Shown here piece after piece: positions 36,791-45,848 of a stretch of 64,000 bases of DNA. The DNA lies in the NCBI RefSeq assembly GCF_000317835.1, contig NC_019793.1:3698001-3762000 (forward strand). Direction: 5' to 3'. The translations under genes and the position numbers were made by a program. A model generated the notes under the pieces. It saw only the letters and a list, made by a program, of their open reading frames with translations, had not been told where the DNA came from and made no database searches. The DNA comes from Deinococcus peraridilitoris DSM 19664 (GTDB lineage Bacteria; Deinococcota; Deinococci; Deinococcales; Deinococcaceae). Within the stretch, counting starts at the first letter, position 1; every line of letters starts with the position of its first letter.

Positions 36791-37588
36791 TCAGTCGATG
36801 GTCAGGGCCAACTCCAGCGCTTCGGCCAGGCCGCCCTCGTCGACGTGGCTGACCACCACCCGAGCCGACTCCAGCGCTTCCGCTTCGGCGTTGCCCATCG
36901 CCACCGCATACCCGGCAGCCCGCATGGCCTGCGCGTCGTTGGGACCGTCGCCGATCATCATAGTCCGTTCGATGGGTACGCCGTACGACGCGGCCACGCT
37001 TCGAAGTGCGCTGGCCTTGTCGATGCCTTCGGTGGTGAGGCTGATGAACATGGTGTCGGGCATGACGGGTGATCCCGCCGGCGAGAGGGTCATTCCACGG
37101 TGATCTTCAGACAGCACCTCATCGGTTTCCTCGATGGGCACGACCCATTGCGCCCGGACGACCTGCCCCTGAAGCGACAGCAGGTCACGCGGCTCGAACG
37201 GCAAGCCCAACAGCGCCGCGTGCTCACGGGCACGTCGGGCCGTGTTTTCCACCGCGTACGCTGAGTCGGTGTAGAGTTCCAGAATTCGCCCCAGACGCCG
37301 CGAGCGCTCGATCAGTGCCGCCACTGCCCGCATTGGCAGGGGCGAGGAGCGTGAGGTGAGGCTGCGCGTGTTGACAATGCTGGCGCCATTCTGAAAAATG
37401 TGCCAGCCGTCCGGGTCGAGCCGTTCGGCGTAGCCGCGTGCCTTGCCGAAGGCAGGACGGCCCGAGCAGATCGCCAGACGGATGCCCGCTTCACGGGCGC
37501 GTGCTGCCGCTGCCCACACCTCGGGCAAGACGTCACCAGAAGAGCCGACCAGCGTTCCGTCCACATCGATGCAAACGAGTCCAAGCAT
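36791..37588 (-). CDS. HAD-superfamily hydrolase, Cof type
   Basis: 265-aa haloacid dehalogenase-type phosphatase with a C2B cap. Motif I CIDVDGTLVGS (nucleophile Asp, acid Asp), motif II ICSGRP, motif III Lys in the IDKASAL stretch, motif IV MIGDGPNDAQAM. Cof-type enzymes act on sugar phosphates, flavin phosphates or related small molecules; the substrate is unknown here. TAGACT ends 6 nt before the ATG, a leaderless start. Confidence 0.88.
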   Translation of the reverse strand: MLGLVCIDVDGTLVGSSGDVLPEVWAAAARAREAGIRLAICSGRPAFGKARGYAERLDPDGWHIFQNGASIVNTRSLTSRSSPLPMRAVAALIERSRRLGRILELYTDSAYAVENTARRAREHAALLGLPFEPRDLLSLQGQVVRAQWVVPIEETDEVLSEDHRGMTLSPAGSPVMPDTMFISLTTEGIDKASALRSVAASYGVPIERTMMIGDGPNDAQAMRAAGYAVAMGNAEAEALESARVVVSHVDEGGLAEALELALTID

Positions 37589-37721
37589 TCGCCCAGTCTA
37601 CCGGGCAGCAGGCAGTGCGCGTTGCCTCCGGCAGCTGGCGATTCGCATGGTCCGTGGAATACCTCGAGCTGGAGTTTTGGAGTCCTGCCAGCTCGTGGGC
37701 GAGCGCAGATGGGTCGGGCAG

Positions 37722-38597
37722 TCAGAGACGGCCTTCGTGTTCGAGCACCGCGCACCCGCCGACCCGGATGCACGAGATCTGCTCGCGATCGAGCCGCACT
37801 TCCACGATCACCTCGCCGGGGCTGCCCATCGCGTGGCCCTGCAGGCAGTATCCGTGGGTGGTGTTGCCGCGACGGGGCAAGGTTCCGGCGGCGGTCAGGA
37901 GCGCGATCAGCGCACCCGAGGAGCTGCCCGTCACGGGATCTTCGGGAATGCCGACCAGCGGGCTGAAGTCGCGGGTGTAAAAGGTGTCGGGTTTGACAGG
38001 GGCGTAAGGATGCAGGCCGGTCACGCCAAGCTCGCGGCTGAGTGCTGTAATTTCGTGCATATCCGGATCGAGAGCGTCGACGACGAAGCTGTCGACCACG
38101 GGCACGAAAGTCGTCCACAGTCCGGTGCTGGCACTTGAGAGGGGCAGGCCACGGTGGAGGAGACGCTCGTCAATGCCCAGGGCGCCCGCGATACGCTTGC
38201 GCAGTTCACGGGGCACCGGCCGGACCTCCAGTTGACGCTGCTGCATCCAGATGCGTTTGGGCACACCCCGTTCAGCTTCGAGCGAGAGGGGGATCTGGCC
38301 GATCAACGTGTTCACCTGGAGGTCTTCACCCTGCCATAGTCCCTGTGAAACCAGCACAAGTCCGAGGGCCACGGTGGCGTGGCCACAAAATTCAATCTCC
38401 TGGGTGGGTGTGAAATAGCGGACCCGGACGGTGCCGGGCGCCCGGTCCGTGATGAAGACGGTTTCGGGCACTCCCAGCCGAGCGGCGAAGCCCTGCATCT
38501 CGATGTCGGAAAGGTGTTGTGCCGACACCACGACGCCGGCTTGGTTGCCGTGACCGGGCGTCTCCGTGAAGGCACTCACCTGGCAATAGGCGATCAT
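37722..38597 (-). CDS. PhzF-family isomerase
   Basis: 291-aa protein of the PhzF/diaminopimelate-epimerase-like fold. Typical blocks are the N-terminal [37 protein letters not shown] and the C-terminal [15 protein letters not shown]. Conserved acidic positions are partly altered at the N-terminus (GHGNQAG, where many PhzF proteins have GNPAAV). The function in non-phenazine producers is unknown. I start at the ATG at 38597, with TAGCCT 7 nt upstream (leaderless). Confidence 0.88.
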   Translation of the reverse strand: MIAYCQVSAFTETPGHGNQAGVVVSAQHLSDIEMQGFAARLGVPETVFITDRAPGTVRVRYFTPTQEIEFCGHATVALGLVLVSQGLWQGEDLQVNTLIGQIPLSLEAERGVPKRIWMQQRQLEVRPVPRELRKRIAGALGIDERLLHRGLPLSSASTGLWTTFVPVVDSFVVDALDPDMHEITALSRELGVTGLHPYAPVKPDTFYTRDFSPLVGIPEDPVTGSSSGALIALLTAAGTLPRRGNTTHGYCLQGHAMGSPGEVIVEVRLDREQISCIRVGGCAVLEHEGRL

Positions 38598-38652
38598 GTA
38601 TTCCAGGCTAGCGTGAGATGACCCCGAGTGGTGTGAGACGGCAGACCGAAAT

Positions 38653-38685
38653 TTCACGAGCCAGCTTTATCGTGAAGCATTTCAC
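38653..38685 (-). repeat. 33-bp intergenic repeat, copy R4
   Basis: Minus-strand reading GTGAA-N4-TTCACGATA-N8-TCGTGAA. It is about 56 nt upstream of the PhzF start. Confidence 0.85.
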
Positions 38686-38731
38686 AAGGTATTTCATCGG
38701 TTGTGCCGCCCTGGGCCAGTCCAAGCGTTAA

Positions 38732-38760
38732 GGGTGAGGAACAATACCCCACCCTCACCC
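38732..38760 (-). terminator. Terminator after aspS
   Basis: An 8-bp stem (38732-38739 / 38753-38760) immediately beyond the aspS stop codon; no strong T-tract on the minus strand. Confidence 0.5.
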
Positions 38761-38761
38761 G

Positions 38762-40504
38762 TCAATCGCGACGAAGGGCCAGGCCGAGATCGGCGAGCTG
38801 TGCTTCCTCGACCGGTCCGGGTGCTTCGGCCATCAAATCGCTGCCACGGTTGTTCTTCGGAAAGGCGATGACCTCGCGAATACTCGACGCGCCCGACATC
38901 ACCATCACCAGCCGGTCCAGTCCCCAGGCGATGCCCCCGTGGGGTGGCGTACCGTACTCCAGCGCGTCCATGAAAAAGCCAAACTTCTCGCGGGCCTGAG
39001 CTTCGCTGAAACCAATGGCTTCGAACATCCTGGTCTGGACTTTCGGGTCGTGAATTCGTACCGAGCCACCGCCGACCTCAAAGCCGTTGAGCACCAGGTC
39101 GTAGGCCTGTGCCCGGATCCGGCCCTGCTGCTCGGTGCCAAAGTACTGCTCGTCCGCTGGATGGGGGGCAGTGAAAGGGTGGTGCATATACGTCCACTTT
39201 CCCGTTTCCGGGTCACGGTCGAGCTGCGGAAAGTCGGTGACCCAGGCAATGTGAAACCGGGGTCCCTTTGCTGCCAGGTCAAATAGGTCACGCAGCGCGA
39301 TACGCACCGCGCCCAACGCCTCGACGGCGCCACGCCATTCACCGGCCGAGAAGAGCAGGGTCTCACCGGTCTGTACACCCGTGCGGCTCAGCAGTTGTTC
39401 ACGCTGCGCCTCGACGAACTTGCTGATGCCACCGCCGAAGCCGTCCGCGTCACGGCGCAGCCAGGCCAGGCCACGTGCGCCGTTCTGTTTGGCCACCCGT
39501 TCCAGTTCGTCGATCTGCTTGCGCGTCAGTTCTGGAGCGCGCAGTACTTTGACCGAGCCGCCCGCTGCTACGGCATCGGCGAATGCCTTGAACGACGCAC
39601 CGCGAAAGAGGTCGGTCACGTCGACAAAGGCGGACTCGAAGCGCAGGTCCGGCTTGTCCGAGCCGTAGCAATCCATGGCCTCGAAGTACGTCAGACGGGG
39701 AAAAGGCGAGGGCAGCTCGACGTCCAGCACGCTCTGAAAGACGTGGCGCAGCAGACGCTCGTTGAGGTCGAGGATGTCGTCTTGTCCGACAAAGCTCATT
39801 TCCAGATCGAGCTGGGTGAAATCGGGCTGCCGGTCGGAGCGTAAATCCTCGTCGCGAAAACAGCGCGCGATCTGATAGTAACGGTCGAAGCCCGAGATCA
39901 TCAGCAGCTGCTTGAAAAGCTGCGGTGACTGCGGCAGCGCGTAGAACTCGCCCTGGTTGAGACGCGAAGGGACCAGAAAGTCGCGCGCGCCCTCGGGCGT
40001 GCTCTTGGTAAGCATGGGCGTCTCGACATTCAGAAAGCCCTCCTGGTCGAGAAAGCGGGTAACGGCCGCCACGACCTTGGAGCGCAGCAGAAAATTGCGA
40101 AACATCTCCGGTCGGCGCAAATCGAGGTAACGGTAGCGCAAGCGGACGTCCTCGCTGACCCGCTCACCGGCGTCCAGCTCGAACGGGGGCGTGCGGGCTT
40201 CGTTGAGCACCTCGAGTCGCCGGGCCACCAGCTCAAAGGCCCCCAGGCCCTCCTTGCGCTGCCCTTCGGGACGCAGCCGCAGCTCGCCCTCGACCTCGAC
40301 CACGTACTCCGCACGCACCTTCTCGGCGTTCGCAAAAGCGGCGCTGCCCGGCTCGATTTCCACCTGGACCGTGCCGCTGCGGTCGCGCAGCTCGATAAAG
40401 ATCAGTTTGCCCAAATCACGCCGACGCGCGACCCAGCCTTGCAGGACGACGTTCTGTCCGATCCAGCTTTCGGTGATTTCCTCGATGTATCCGGTGCGTT
40501 TCAC
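38762..40504 (-). CDS. aspS: Aspartyl-tRNA synthetase, bacterial type
   Basis: Class IIb synthetase; 580 aa with the bacterial GAD insertion domain. OB fold [25 protein letters not shown] (quoted in part: [18 protein letters not shown]), motif 2 [20 protein letters not shown] (20 residues) and motif 3 [16 protein letters not shown] are clear. It starts at a GTG that overlaps the hisS stop by 4 nt (GTGA), so it is the second gene of a hisS-aspS operon. Being of the bacterial long type alongside asnS, it could be discriminating or not; the sequence alone does not show this. Confidence 0.95.
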   Translation of the reverse strand: MKRTGYIEEITESWIGQNVVLQGWVARRRDLGKLIFIELRDRSGTVQVEIEPGSAAFANAEKVRAEYVVEVEGELRLRPEGQRKEGLGAFELVARRLEVLNEARTPPFELDAGERVSEDVRLRYRYLDLRRPEMFRNFLLRSKVVAAVTRFLDQEGFLNVETPMLTKSTPEGARDFLVPSRLNQGEFYALPQSPQLFKQLLMISGFDRYYQIARCFRDEDLRSDRQPDFTQLDLEMSFVGQDDILDLNERLLRHVFQSVLDVELPSPFPRLTYFEAMDCYGSDKPDLRFESAFVDVTDLFRGASFKAFADAVAAGGSVKVLRAPELTRKQIDELERVAKQNGARGLAWLRRDADGFGGGISKFVEAQREQLLSRTGVQTGETLLFSAGEWRGAVEALGAVRIALRDLFDLAAKGPRFHIAWVTDFPQLDRDPETGKWTYMHHPFTAPHPADEQYFGTEQQGRIRAQAYDLVLNGFEVGGGSVRIHDPKVQTRMFEAIGFSEAQAREKFGFFMDALEYGTPPHGGIAWGLDRLVMVMSGASSIREVIAFPKNNRGSDLMAEAPGPVEEAQLADLGLALRRD

Positions 40505-41799
40505 TGCATTACTCCTTCGAGCAGGCGGCCGAGGTCGCTTTGCGCGACCGACTGCTGCTCGCCCGTGACAAGATTTTTGAGGCTGACCGTGCCGTTGTGC
40601 GCTTCTTCAGAACCCAGCAGCGCTGCAAAATGTGCACCTTTTTTGACGGCCTCACCGAGGGCGGCGCCCGGCTTGCGGGCGCGCACACCAAACTCGGCCC
40701 GTCCGAAGCGGCGGGCCTGCAAGGCGAGTCCGGCGGCAGCGCCCAACAGCTCCTCGTCCAGCGCCACGACATACAACAACGGGCCTTTGGCGGCGGGCAA
40801 CTGGGCGCCTTCGTGTCCCAGCGCGATGAGGGCACGCTCGACACCAAATGCCCATCCGACGGCCGGCGTCTCCTGACCACCCAGTTGACCGATCAGACCG
40901 TCGTACCGCCCGCCACCACCCAAGGCACTCTGCGCGCCAATGCCGGTGTGGTGGATTTCCCAGGCCGTGCGGTTGTAGTAATCGAGCCCGCGCACAATCG
41001 TTGGGTCTACCTCAAAAGGCACGCCCCACGAAGTCAGATATCCCTGGACCGCCTGAAAGTGCGCGGCTGCCTGCGGTCCCAGAAAGTCCAGCATGGGTAG
41101 CGGACGGAGTTCGTTCAGCAGCGCACGGTCGCCCTTGTCCTTGCTGTCGAGAATCCGCATGGGGTTGCGCTGCAGGCGGTCGATGGAATCAGCGCTCAAC
41201 CGCGCTTCGTGCGCCGTGAATAATGTTTGCAGATACCCGTTGTAGCGCGCGCGGTCCTCAGGGTCGCCCACCGAGCCCAGCTGCACCCGGGTGCCGCGCA
41301 CGCCCAGCTGCGCAAACACCTCGACCATCAGTGCGATCGCCTCGGCATCGACGAGCGGATCGGGCGAACCGATCACCTCGTAGTCCACCTGATGAAACTG
41401 TCTAAGACGGCCTTTCTGGACGTTCTCCGCCCGAAACATCGGACCGTGGGTCCACAGCCGCAGGGGAGAGGGCAGCTGCTTGAGGCCATTCTCGAGAAAG
41501 GCACGTGCAATCGGAGCGGTGCCTTCCGGGCGCAGAACGTACTTGTCACGTTCCTCGAAGTACGACACCGTGAACATCTCCTTGCGAACGATGTCAGTCG
41601 AGCCGCCCACGCCGCGCCGCACAACCTCGACGTACTCGAACATCGGCGTCGAGATGAACTGGGCACCCGAACGCTCGATCACGTTCTGCGCCGTGCTGGT
41701 CACGAAACGGTGCCAGCGCTCGCTGGTCATCGGTTCGAGCTTTGGTGAACCCTCGGGCAACTGGTCCTGTGTGCCCTTCGGTCGCTGCAATAAGGCCAT
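40501..41799 (-). CDS. hisS: Histidyl-tRNA synthetase
   Basis: Class II synthetase charging tRNA-His; 432 aa. N-terminus [13 protein letters not shown], motif 2 [20 protein letters not shown], the His-specific [14 protein letters not shown] and [17 protein letters not shown], and the C-terminal anticodon-binding domain. I start at the ATG at 41799, 7 nt after TACAAT (leaderless); the long upstream open frame (to 42075) crosses a terminator and is not coding. It forms an operon with aspS. Confidence 0.94.
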   Translation of the reverse strand: MALLQRPKGTQDQLPEGSPKLEPMTSERWHRFVTSTAQNVIERSGAQFISTPMFEYVEVVRRGVGGSTDIVRKEMFTVSYFEERDKYVLRPEGTAPIARAFLENGLKQLPSPLRLWTHGPMFRAENVQKGRLRQFHQVDYEVIGSPDPLVDAEAIALMVEVFAQLGVRGTRVQLGSVGDPEDRARYNGYLQTLFTAHEARLSADSIDRLQRNPMRILDSKDKGDRALLNELRPLPMLDFLGPQAAAHFQAVQGYLTSWGVPFEVDPTIVRGLDYYNRTAWEIHHTGIGAQSALGGGGRYDGLIGQLGGQETPAVGWAFGVERALIALGHEGAQLPAAKGPLLYVVALDEELLGAAAGLALQARRFGRAEFGVRARKPGAALGEAVKKGAHFAALLGSEEAHNGTVSLKNLVTGEQQSVAQSDLGRLLEGVMQ

Positions 41800-41806
41800 G
41801 AGGGCG

Positions 41807-41812
41807 ATTGTA
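41807..41812 (-). promoter_or_regulatory. Leaderless -10 box of hisS-aspS
   Basis: TACAAT on the minus strand ends 7 nt before the hisS ATG; it rules out the longer upstream open frame as the start. Confidence 0.6.
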
Positions 41813-41876
41813 GAGCTTTGGCATCGGACACGGCAGCTGTGCGGTTGGGTAACTCCAGATGACGCTACCCAAAAAA

Positions 41877-41906
41877 AACCACGGGAACCTCCTGGTTCCC
41901 GTGGTT
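41877..41906 (-). terminator. Rho-independent terminator of the TIG lipoprotein gene
   Basis: A 13-bp perfect stem (41877-41889 / 41894-41906) with a 4-nt loop, followed on the minus strand by a run of eight or more T. It is the clearest intrinsic terminator in the window. Confidence 0.92.
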
Positions 41907-41917
41907 CGGCGCCTTCG

Positions 41918-42286
41918 CTATTCCTTGATGCTGTACGGCAAACCCGTCGAGCGCATGTCACCCACTTCGATGAACAGCCAGAAGGCGCCCGCCGGCGCCC
42001 CGGGCGGCACACGGAAGACAATCTGCGAATCGGTCCAGCTGACGATGGCGTCCGCAGGAACCAGATACCCGCCATTGCCGTTTTCGGTGGCGCCCAGACG
42101 AATCCGGCCCGTCTTGGGGCCTCCCAGGTAACGCCCCTGCACGGTGACCGGTTCTCCCACCCGCGCCGATTCGCTGACCTTGATCAGCACCGGGGTCACG
42201 GTGACGCCCGCCACAGCCTGAGAACGCGGAGCGCAGCCTGCCAGCGCCGGCAAAAGCAAAACAGAACAGAGCAAAACTCGCAACAC
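41918..42286 (-). CDS. Small lipoprotein with IPT/TIG-like domain
   Basis: 122-aa lipoprotein: signal [18 protein letters not shown] with Cys18 as the lipid site. The mature part is a single Ig-like IPT/TIG-type sandwich ([47 protein letters not shown]). Such domains bind proteins or carbohydrates at the cell surface; no partner is evident. It starts at GTG with GGAGG about 6 nt upstream, and a strong terminator follows. Confidence 0.75.
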   Translation of the reverse strand: MLRVLLCSVLLLPALAGCAPRSQAVAGVTVTPVLIKVSESARVGEPVTVQGRYLGGPKTGRIRLGATENGNGGYLVPADAIVSWTDSQIVFRVPPGAPAGAFWLFIEVGDMRSTGLPYSIKE

Positions 42287-42390
42287 GATGTGCCTCCGTG
42301 CTGTCAGTCTAGCGGCCTGCTGAAGAACGGGTCAAATAAACTCTCATAATTGATAGGTAGGGGCCTGACGAAGCGAGCCACGGCAGCCCA

Positions 42391-43419
42391 TTACATGGAT
42401 TCGATGCGCTCGAGCGCTTCCCGGCGGATGTCCGTGTCCATTTTGGCGTAGATGGCGCTGGTCGTCACCGAGGCGTGCCCCAGAAGATCGGACACCACGT
42501 GCAAATCCCGGGTTGCCCGGTACAGTCGCGTTCCGGCCGTCCGGCGCAAGGTGTGAACGCCGGACATGTCCTTGGGCAGGCCAGCCGCGGCCAGATACCC
42601 GTTCACAATGCTCGACAGCCCGCGAGCGCTCAGACGCGCGCCTGGTCTGCCAGGTCTGAAACTGATCAGCAAGGGCGCTTCGCCGCCTGACGGTGCACTG
42701 GACACCTGCGCACGAACACGCAGCCAAGCGTCGAGCAGCGCCCCCACGCTGCGTGTGAGGGGCACCCGGCGTGCACGGCCACCCTTGCCCCGGCGGATGT
42801 GCACATCCATGACCTGCAAGTCGACGTCCTGCACATCGAGCGCCACCATTTCGGAGGCCCGCAGTCCGAGGGTGACGCCGAGGGTCAGCAGTACCTCGTC
42901 ACGCCACGCGACACGCTCGTCTTTCGCCAACTCGCGCGGCAGGGTGAGCAGGCGCGCGACCTGCCCCAGCGGGATGGCCGGTTTGCGCGTATGGGCGGGT
43001 GTCGGGTCGAACGGTGGCCGGACGTCGCGCGCCGGGTCATGGCCGACCGCGCCTGCCCAGTGCAGCGCGCGAAACAGCGCCCGCACTCCGTACAGGTAAG
43101 TCCGGATGCTGGTGAGCTGAAGCGAGCGCTCGCGCAACGAGCGCAGGTAAGCCTCGACGACTTCCGTGTCGAGCTGGTTCAGGGCGTGTCGCGGTCGGTC
43201 GGCGGGACCACAGAACGTCAGAAAGTCACGCACGGCGAGGCTGTAGCTGCGCACGGTGGACGCGCTCACCAGTCCAGCTTTGCGGCTTTTGACGGACAGG
43301 TAGTACTGCAGCAGGTCGATCAGGACCGCCGCGTCCTGCTGATGCGCGGCCCGCAAAGCCTCCCGGCGGCGGTTTTCGGCATGATGCCATCGAGAAACGG
43401 GCACGAGCGACGTGGACAC
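42391..43419 (-). CDS. Tyrosine recombinase (XerC/D-type), 342 aa
   Basis: Site-specific recombinase with an N-terminal SAM-like core-binding domain (about 30-130) and a catalytic domain with a complete site: Arg in LGLRASEM (about 184), Lys in the GKGGRARRV turn, His and Arg in HTLRRTAG (about 292), His in GHAS and the nucleophile Tyr in SAIYAKMD (about 327). An N-terminal extension of about 30 residues makes it longer than XerC/XerD (about 300). It is divergent from a second recombinase, with a dif-like site between them. CATACT ends 6 nt before the GTG start. Confidence 0.88.
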   Translation of the reverse strand: MSTSLVPVSRWHHAENRRREALRAAHQQDAAVLIDLLQYYLSVKSRKAGLVSASTVRSYSLAVRDFLTFCGPADRPRHALNQLDTEVVEAYLRSLRERSLQLTSIRTYLYGVRALFRALHWAGAVGHDPARDVRPPFDPTPAHTRKPAIPLGQVARLLTLPRELAKDERVAWRDEVLLTLGVTLGLRASEMVALDVQDVDLQVMDVHIRRGKGGRARRVPLTRSVGALLDAWLRVRAQVSSAPSGGEAPLLISFRPGRPGARLSARGLSSIVNGYLAAAGLPKDMSGVHTLRRTAGTRLYRATRDLHVVSDLLGHASVTTSAIYAKMDTDIRREALERIESM

Positions 43420-43425
43420 CCCTTC

Positions 43426-43431
43426 AGTATG
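43426..43431 (-). promoter_or_regulatory. -10 box of the first tyrosine recombinase
   Basis: CATACT on the minus strand, 6 nt before the GTG start. The same hexamer at the same distance precedes the leader ORF of the second recombinase. Confidence 0.45.
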
Positions 43432-43798
43432 CTGTACTGCCGCTTATTGATGTTAGCAGCAGTATTATGGACGGCGCCCGCAACACATCACAAAAACCCT
43501 GCCTCAGACACAGAATTTTTGCAGGCTCACAGAATCGCCGTGAAGGGCCTGCGGAAAGTTTCCGAGGGTTTTTGTACCCGGGGCTTATGCTGCGCCAAAT
43601 CGAGGTGCGGCCGGTTCTGGGAAAACGGGCAACCAGCCACTACGTCCAGCCACTACGTGCGGTGTCCGGACGGACCCAGCGTAGTGGTAGCGCGGGTCAA
43701 GAAAACAGGCTGGTGCGCGGCGCACGACGATCTGGGATTGGCCAGCCTGCAAATTGAGCACACACCACAATGACCAGCATTGAATCAGTTGAGAAGTA

Positions 43799-43830
43799 GG
43801 TTGCCCTGATCACAAGCGGTCAGGGCAACC
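43799..43830. terminator. Orphan hairpin between the recombinases
   Basis: Perfect 11-bp inverted repeat (43799-43809 / 43820-43830) with a 10-nt loop, no T-tract on either side. It lies 33 bp from the dif-like site and may be structural rather than a terminator. Confidence 0.5.
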
Positions 43831-43862
43831 CGGAGAGCCGCGAACGCTCAAAAGTCGCCAGT

Positions 43863-43890
43863 TTTCGTCATAACTCGTATTATGTTGGAA
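43863..43890 (+). other. dif: dif-like XerC/XerD recombination site
   Basis: 28-bp site with two 11-bp arms around a 6-bp centre: TTTCGTCATAA (43863-43873), CTCGTA (43874-43879), TTATGTTGGAA (43880-43890). The inner CATAA / TTATG pairs and the TTATGT start of the right arm match bacterial dif sites, where the XerD arm is TTATGTNAANT. It lies between two divergent tyrosine recombinases. The match is by eye, and the left arm is less conserved. Confidence 0.55.
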
Positions 43891-43977
43891 TACTACCGAT
43901 GTGTGGTGGGTTCTGCCCCATCGTCTGTTCTCGCTTCCGGACATTACCGCGCTTGGCGTCCTCGCCTGCGCGTCCGG

Positions 43978-43983
43978 CATACT
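43978..43983 (+). promoter_or_regulatory. -10 box of the second recombinase unit
   Basis: CATACT, 6 nt before a GTG at 43990 that opens a 20-codon leader frame. A TTGGCG at 43953-43958 lies 19 nt upstream. Confidence 0.4.
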
Positions 43984-43989
43984 GGACAG

Positions 43990-44052
43990 GTGCCGCTTGA
44001 TTTTTGGTTTCAGGATGTGCGACGTGACATGAACGCGGTGTCCGGTGAGTAA
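43990..44052 (+). CDS. Putative 20-aa leader peptide
   Basis: Short frame starting at GTG (MPLDFWFQDVRRDMNAVSGE) directly after a leaderless-type -10 box. Its stop overlaps the GTG start of the second recombinase by 8 nt. That arrangement would couple translation of the recombinase to the leader. Evidence is positional only. Confidence 0.35.
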   Translation: MPLDFWFQDVRRDMNAVSGE

Positions 44053-44911
44053 GCGTCACGCCGAAGTGCAGCGCGCCCTCGAGGAATTTGATGTCGAGGT
44101 GGCGCTCCGACTGGTTCGTGGTCATGCCCGGCGTGGTGTCGTCAGCGACCATACCCTGGAGGCCTACCGCACTGGCCTGCTGCAGTTTTTCCGTTACCTG
44201 CAAGAGCAGCGACTGACCGTGCTTGGTTTCGACCGCCTCGAGGCCGGACTGTACCGTGACACCTTGCGACGCCGCCACAAAGCCGCTACGGTGATCGCCC
44301 GACTGGCTCCGGTGCGTCAGCTGTACCGCGCCCTGCAGATCGAGGAAATCGCGCCCGGCGATCCTTTTGCCGAAGTGGTGGTCGCCAAGCCCAGCGACGC
44401 GCCACCTCGCCCCTACACCCCCGACGAGATAAGGCAGATGCTGACCTGTCCACTGACGCCGACCGAGGAAACGCTTTTGCTGCTCGGGGCCAACGCTGGC
44501 CTGCGCCGTGACGAGATGCTCAAGCTGACCTGGGGTGATGTCGATTTGGCTGGGGGACGCCTGCGGGTGTTCGGAAAAGGAAAGAAAGAGCGCTCGGTAC
44601 GCATCTCGCGCTCCTTGCGTGCAGCACTCGAACGGCTTCGGGAAGCGACAGGCAAACCGGCCACGGAGTCCCGCGTCCTGGGGCTCGATACCACCCATCA
44701 GCTGGTGTACGCGCTGGAAAAAATCGTGGCGCGAGCGCACGTCCAGTGGCGTGGCGTTCATTCGCTGCGCCGGGCTGCCGGTTCACGGCTGCACCGTGAA
44801 ACCGGCAGCCTCCAGGCGGCCCAGAAGCTGCTGGGACATGCTTCGATTGAGACTACGACGCGCTATACCTACCACGACGAAACTCATGACGCCACGGTCG
44901 AGGATTGGTGA
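44045..44911 (+). CDS. Tyrosine recombinase (XerC/D-type), 288 aa
   Basis: Second site-specific recombinase, close to standard Xer length. The core-binding domain covers about 1-105, and the catalytic domain has Arg in NAGLRRDEM (about 155), Lys in the FGKGKKERSV turn, His and Arg in HSLRRAAG, His in GHAS and the Tyr in TRYTYHDE near the C-terminus. It is divergent from the 342-aa recombinase. No Shine-Dalgarno precedes its GTG; a 20-codon leader frame overlaps it. Together with the first recombinase and the dif-like site it could be the XerCD chromosome dimer-resolution pair, or a mobile-element module. Confidence 0.85.
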   Translation: MSKRHAEVQRALEEFDVEVALRLVRGHARRGVVSDHTLEAYRTGLLQFFRYLQEQRLTVLGFDRLEAGLYRDTLRRRHKAATVIARLAPVRQLYRALQIEEIAPGDPFAEVVVAKPSDAPPRPYTPDEIRQMLTCPLTPTEETLLLLGANAGLRRDEMLKLTWGDVDLAGGRLRVFGKGKKERSVRISRSLRAALERLREATGKPATESRVLGLDTTHQLVYALEKIVARAHVQWRGVHSLRRAAGSRLHRETGSLQAAQKLLGHASIETTTRYTYHDETHDATVEDW

Positions 44912-45180
44912 CGCTCGCGCCCGTCCGAGTTCCTCAGTTCTCGCTGTGCTCCCCTGCTTGGATATGGGCGAGCGAACTCTAGCTTGTGGAACGAATGCAG
45001 AGTTACCGGAACGACCAAACATGCGTCAAGTGAATTGTTTCACGATATTTGGGTCTCGTGAATGAATTACCGGGATTGGTTTTATAAGCGCTCCGAGGCC
45101 GACTTCACAGCCCTCTGGTCAGGTCGGTCATATCCGCCGCGCGCGCCATCAGGGAAACATATCGACGATATTCTGCCTTG
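44912..45180. other. Intergenic region before ddrA
   Basis: Noncoding. It holds repeat copy R5 (45030-45062); nothing else stands out until the ddrA operator and promoter begin at 45181. Confidence 0.6.
45030..45062 (+). repeat. 33-bp intergenic repeat, copy R5
   Basis: GTGAA-TTGT-TTCACGATA-TTTGGGTC-TCGTGAA, one base different from R2 although the two are 15.4 kb apart. It is 150 nt upstream of the ddrA start. Confidence 0.85.
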
Positions 45181-45209
45181 AACAGAACCGTATTCTGTTA
45201 TATACTAAA
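45181..45209 (+). promoter_or_regulatory. Operator-like palindromes and promoter of ddrA
   Basis: A perfect inverted repeat AACAGAA / TTCTGTT (45181-45187 / 45193-45199, 5-nt spacer) precedes the -10 TATACT (45201-45206), which ends 6 nt before the ATG. The 17-mer at 45193-45209 (TTCTGTTATATACTAAA) resembles the Deinococcus radiation/desiccation response motif (roughly TTATGTNATNNACATAA), the DdrO operator, and overlaps the -10 box. Confidence 0.55.
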
Positions 45210-45212
45210 TCC

Positions 45213-45815
45213 ATGAAACTGAGCGATGTCCAGAGACGGCTCGCCGCCCCTTTTCCAGGTCATTTGGTGGATTGGCGGGCTCAAGCGGTGAGCAAAGACA
45301 GAAAGCGCGCGCTGATGGTGGCCTTTGTCAATGCCCGGGCCGTCATGGACCGACTCGACGCAGTGTGCCCAAACGACTGGTCCTTCGAGGTCGAAGTCGT
45401 CGAGCAGGCCACAACGCCCACCGTCAAAGGACGACTCACCATATTCGGAACGGTCCGCGAAGACATCGGCGAAGCCGGCGAGGGCGACGCTGCCACGCTC
45501 AAGGCGGCCGTCAGCGACGCCTTGAAACGCTGCGCGGTCCATTTCGGCGTCGGCCGGTACCTGTATGACCTGCCCCTGCAGTGGACGGATTGGGATGACA
45601 CCCGGCGCACACCCATGCGTGCCATGCAGTTACCCGAATGGGCACTGCCGGAGCCCGAGCGCACACCGGGGGGAGCCCACCTGGTGCAGGCCCTGGAGCA
45701 GCTTCGCTTCGAGCTGCCGGCCGACCTCGCCGTGCAGCGTGAAATGTACAAGCACTTGCGCGCGGCTCTCGCGGCCCTCAGACCAGGCGAAGAATCGGGC
45801 GATCAGGCCGCCTGA
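45213..45815 (+). CDS. ddrA: DNA damage response protein DdrA (Rad52 family)
   Basis: 200-aa single-strand DNA 3'-end-protecting protein of the Rad52/Rad22 superfamily, characteristic of Deinococcus. The start MKLSDVQRRLAAPFPGH, then VNARAVMDRLDAVCPNDWSFEVEV (quoted in part: RLDAVCPNDWSFEVEV), TVKGRLTIFGTVREDIGEAGE and AVSDALKRCAVHFGVGRYLYDLP match DdrA. It keeps the family core and ends in a short Lys/Arg/Ala-rich tail. A leaderless TATACT promoter with operator-like palindromes suggests damage induction through DdrO/IrrE, as known for ddrA elsewhere. Confidence 0.9.
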   Translation: MKLSDVQRRLAAPFPGHLVDWRAQAVSKDRKRALMVAFVNARAVMDRLDAVCPNDWSFEVEVVEQATTPTVKGRLTIFGTVREDIGEAGEGDAATLKAAVSDALKRCAVHFGVGRYLYDLPLQWTDWDDTRRTPMRAMQLPEWALPEPERTPGGAHLVQALEQLRFELPADLAVQREMYKHLRAALAALRPGEESGDQAA

Positions 45816-45848
45816 GTTCGGCCCCGTTCTGGCAAAGTTCGCGCGGTC

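Larger units (their letters stand above)
43420..43862. other. Intergenic region left of the dif-like site
   Basis: Low-coding stretch between the two recombinases. It holds the promoter of the first recombinase, a short direct repeat agccactacgt near 43635-43658, and a perfect hairpin at 43799-43830. Open frames up to 96 codons exist (for example 43467-43757), but they have no recognisable domain and no ribosome or leaderless start, so I do not call a gene. Confidence 0.5.

Noticed and set aside
41800..42075. 5' extension of the hisS frame
   Set aside because: It crosses the rho-independent terminator at 41877-41906 and the TIG lipoprotein 3' end.
43467..43757. 96-codon frame between the recombinases
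   Set aside because: No domain, no start signal and biased composition (Arg/Gly/Ser); not supportable as a gene.
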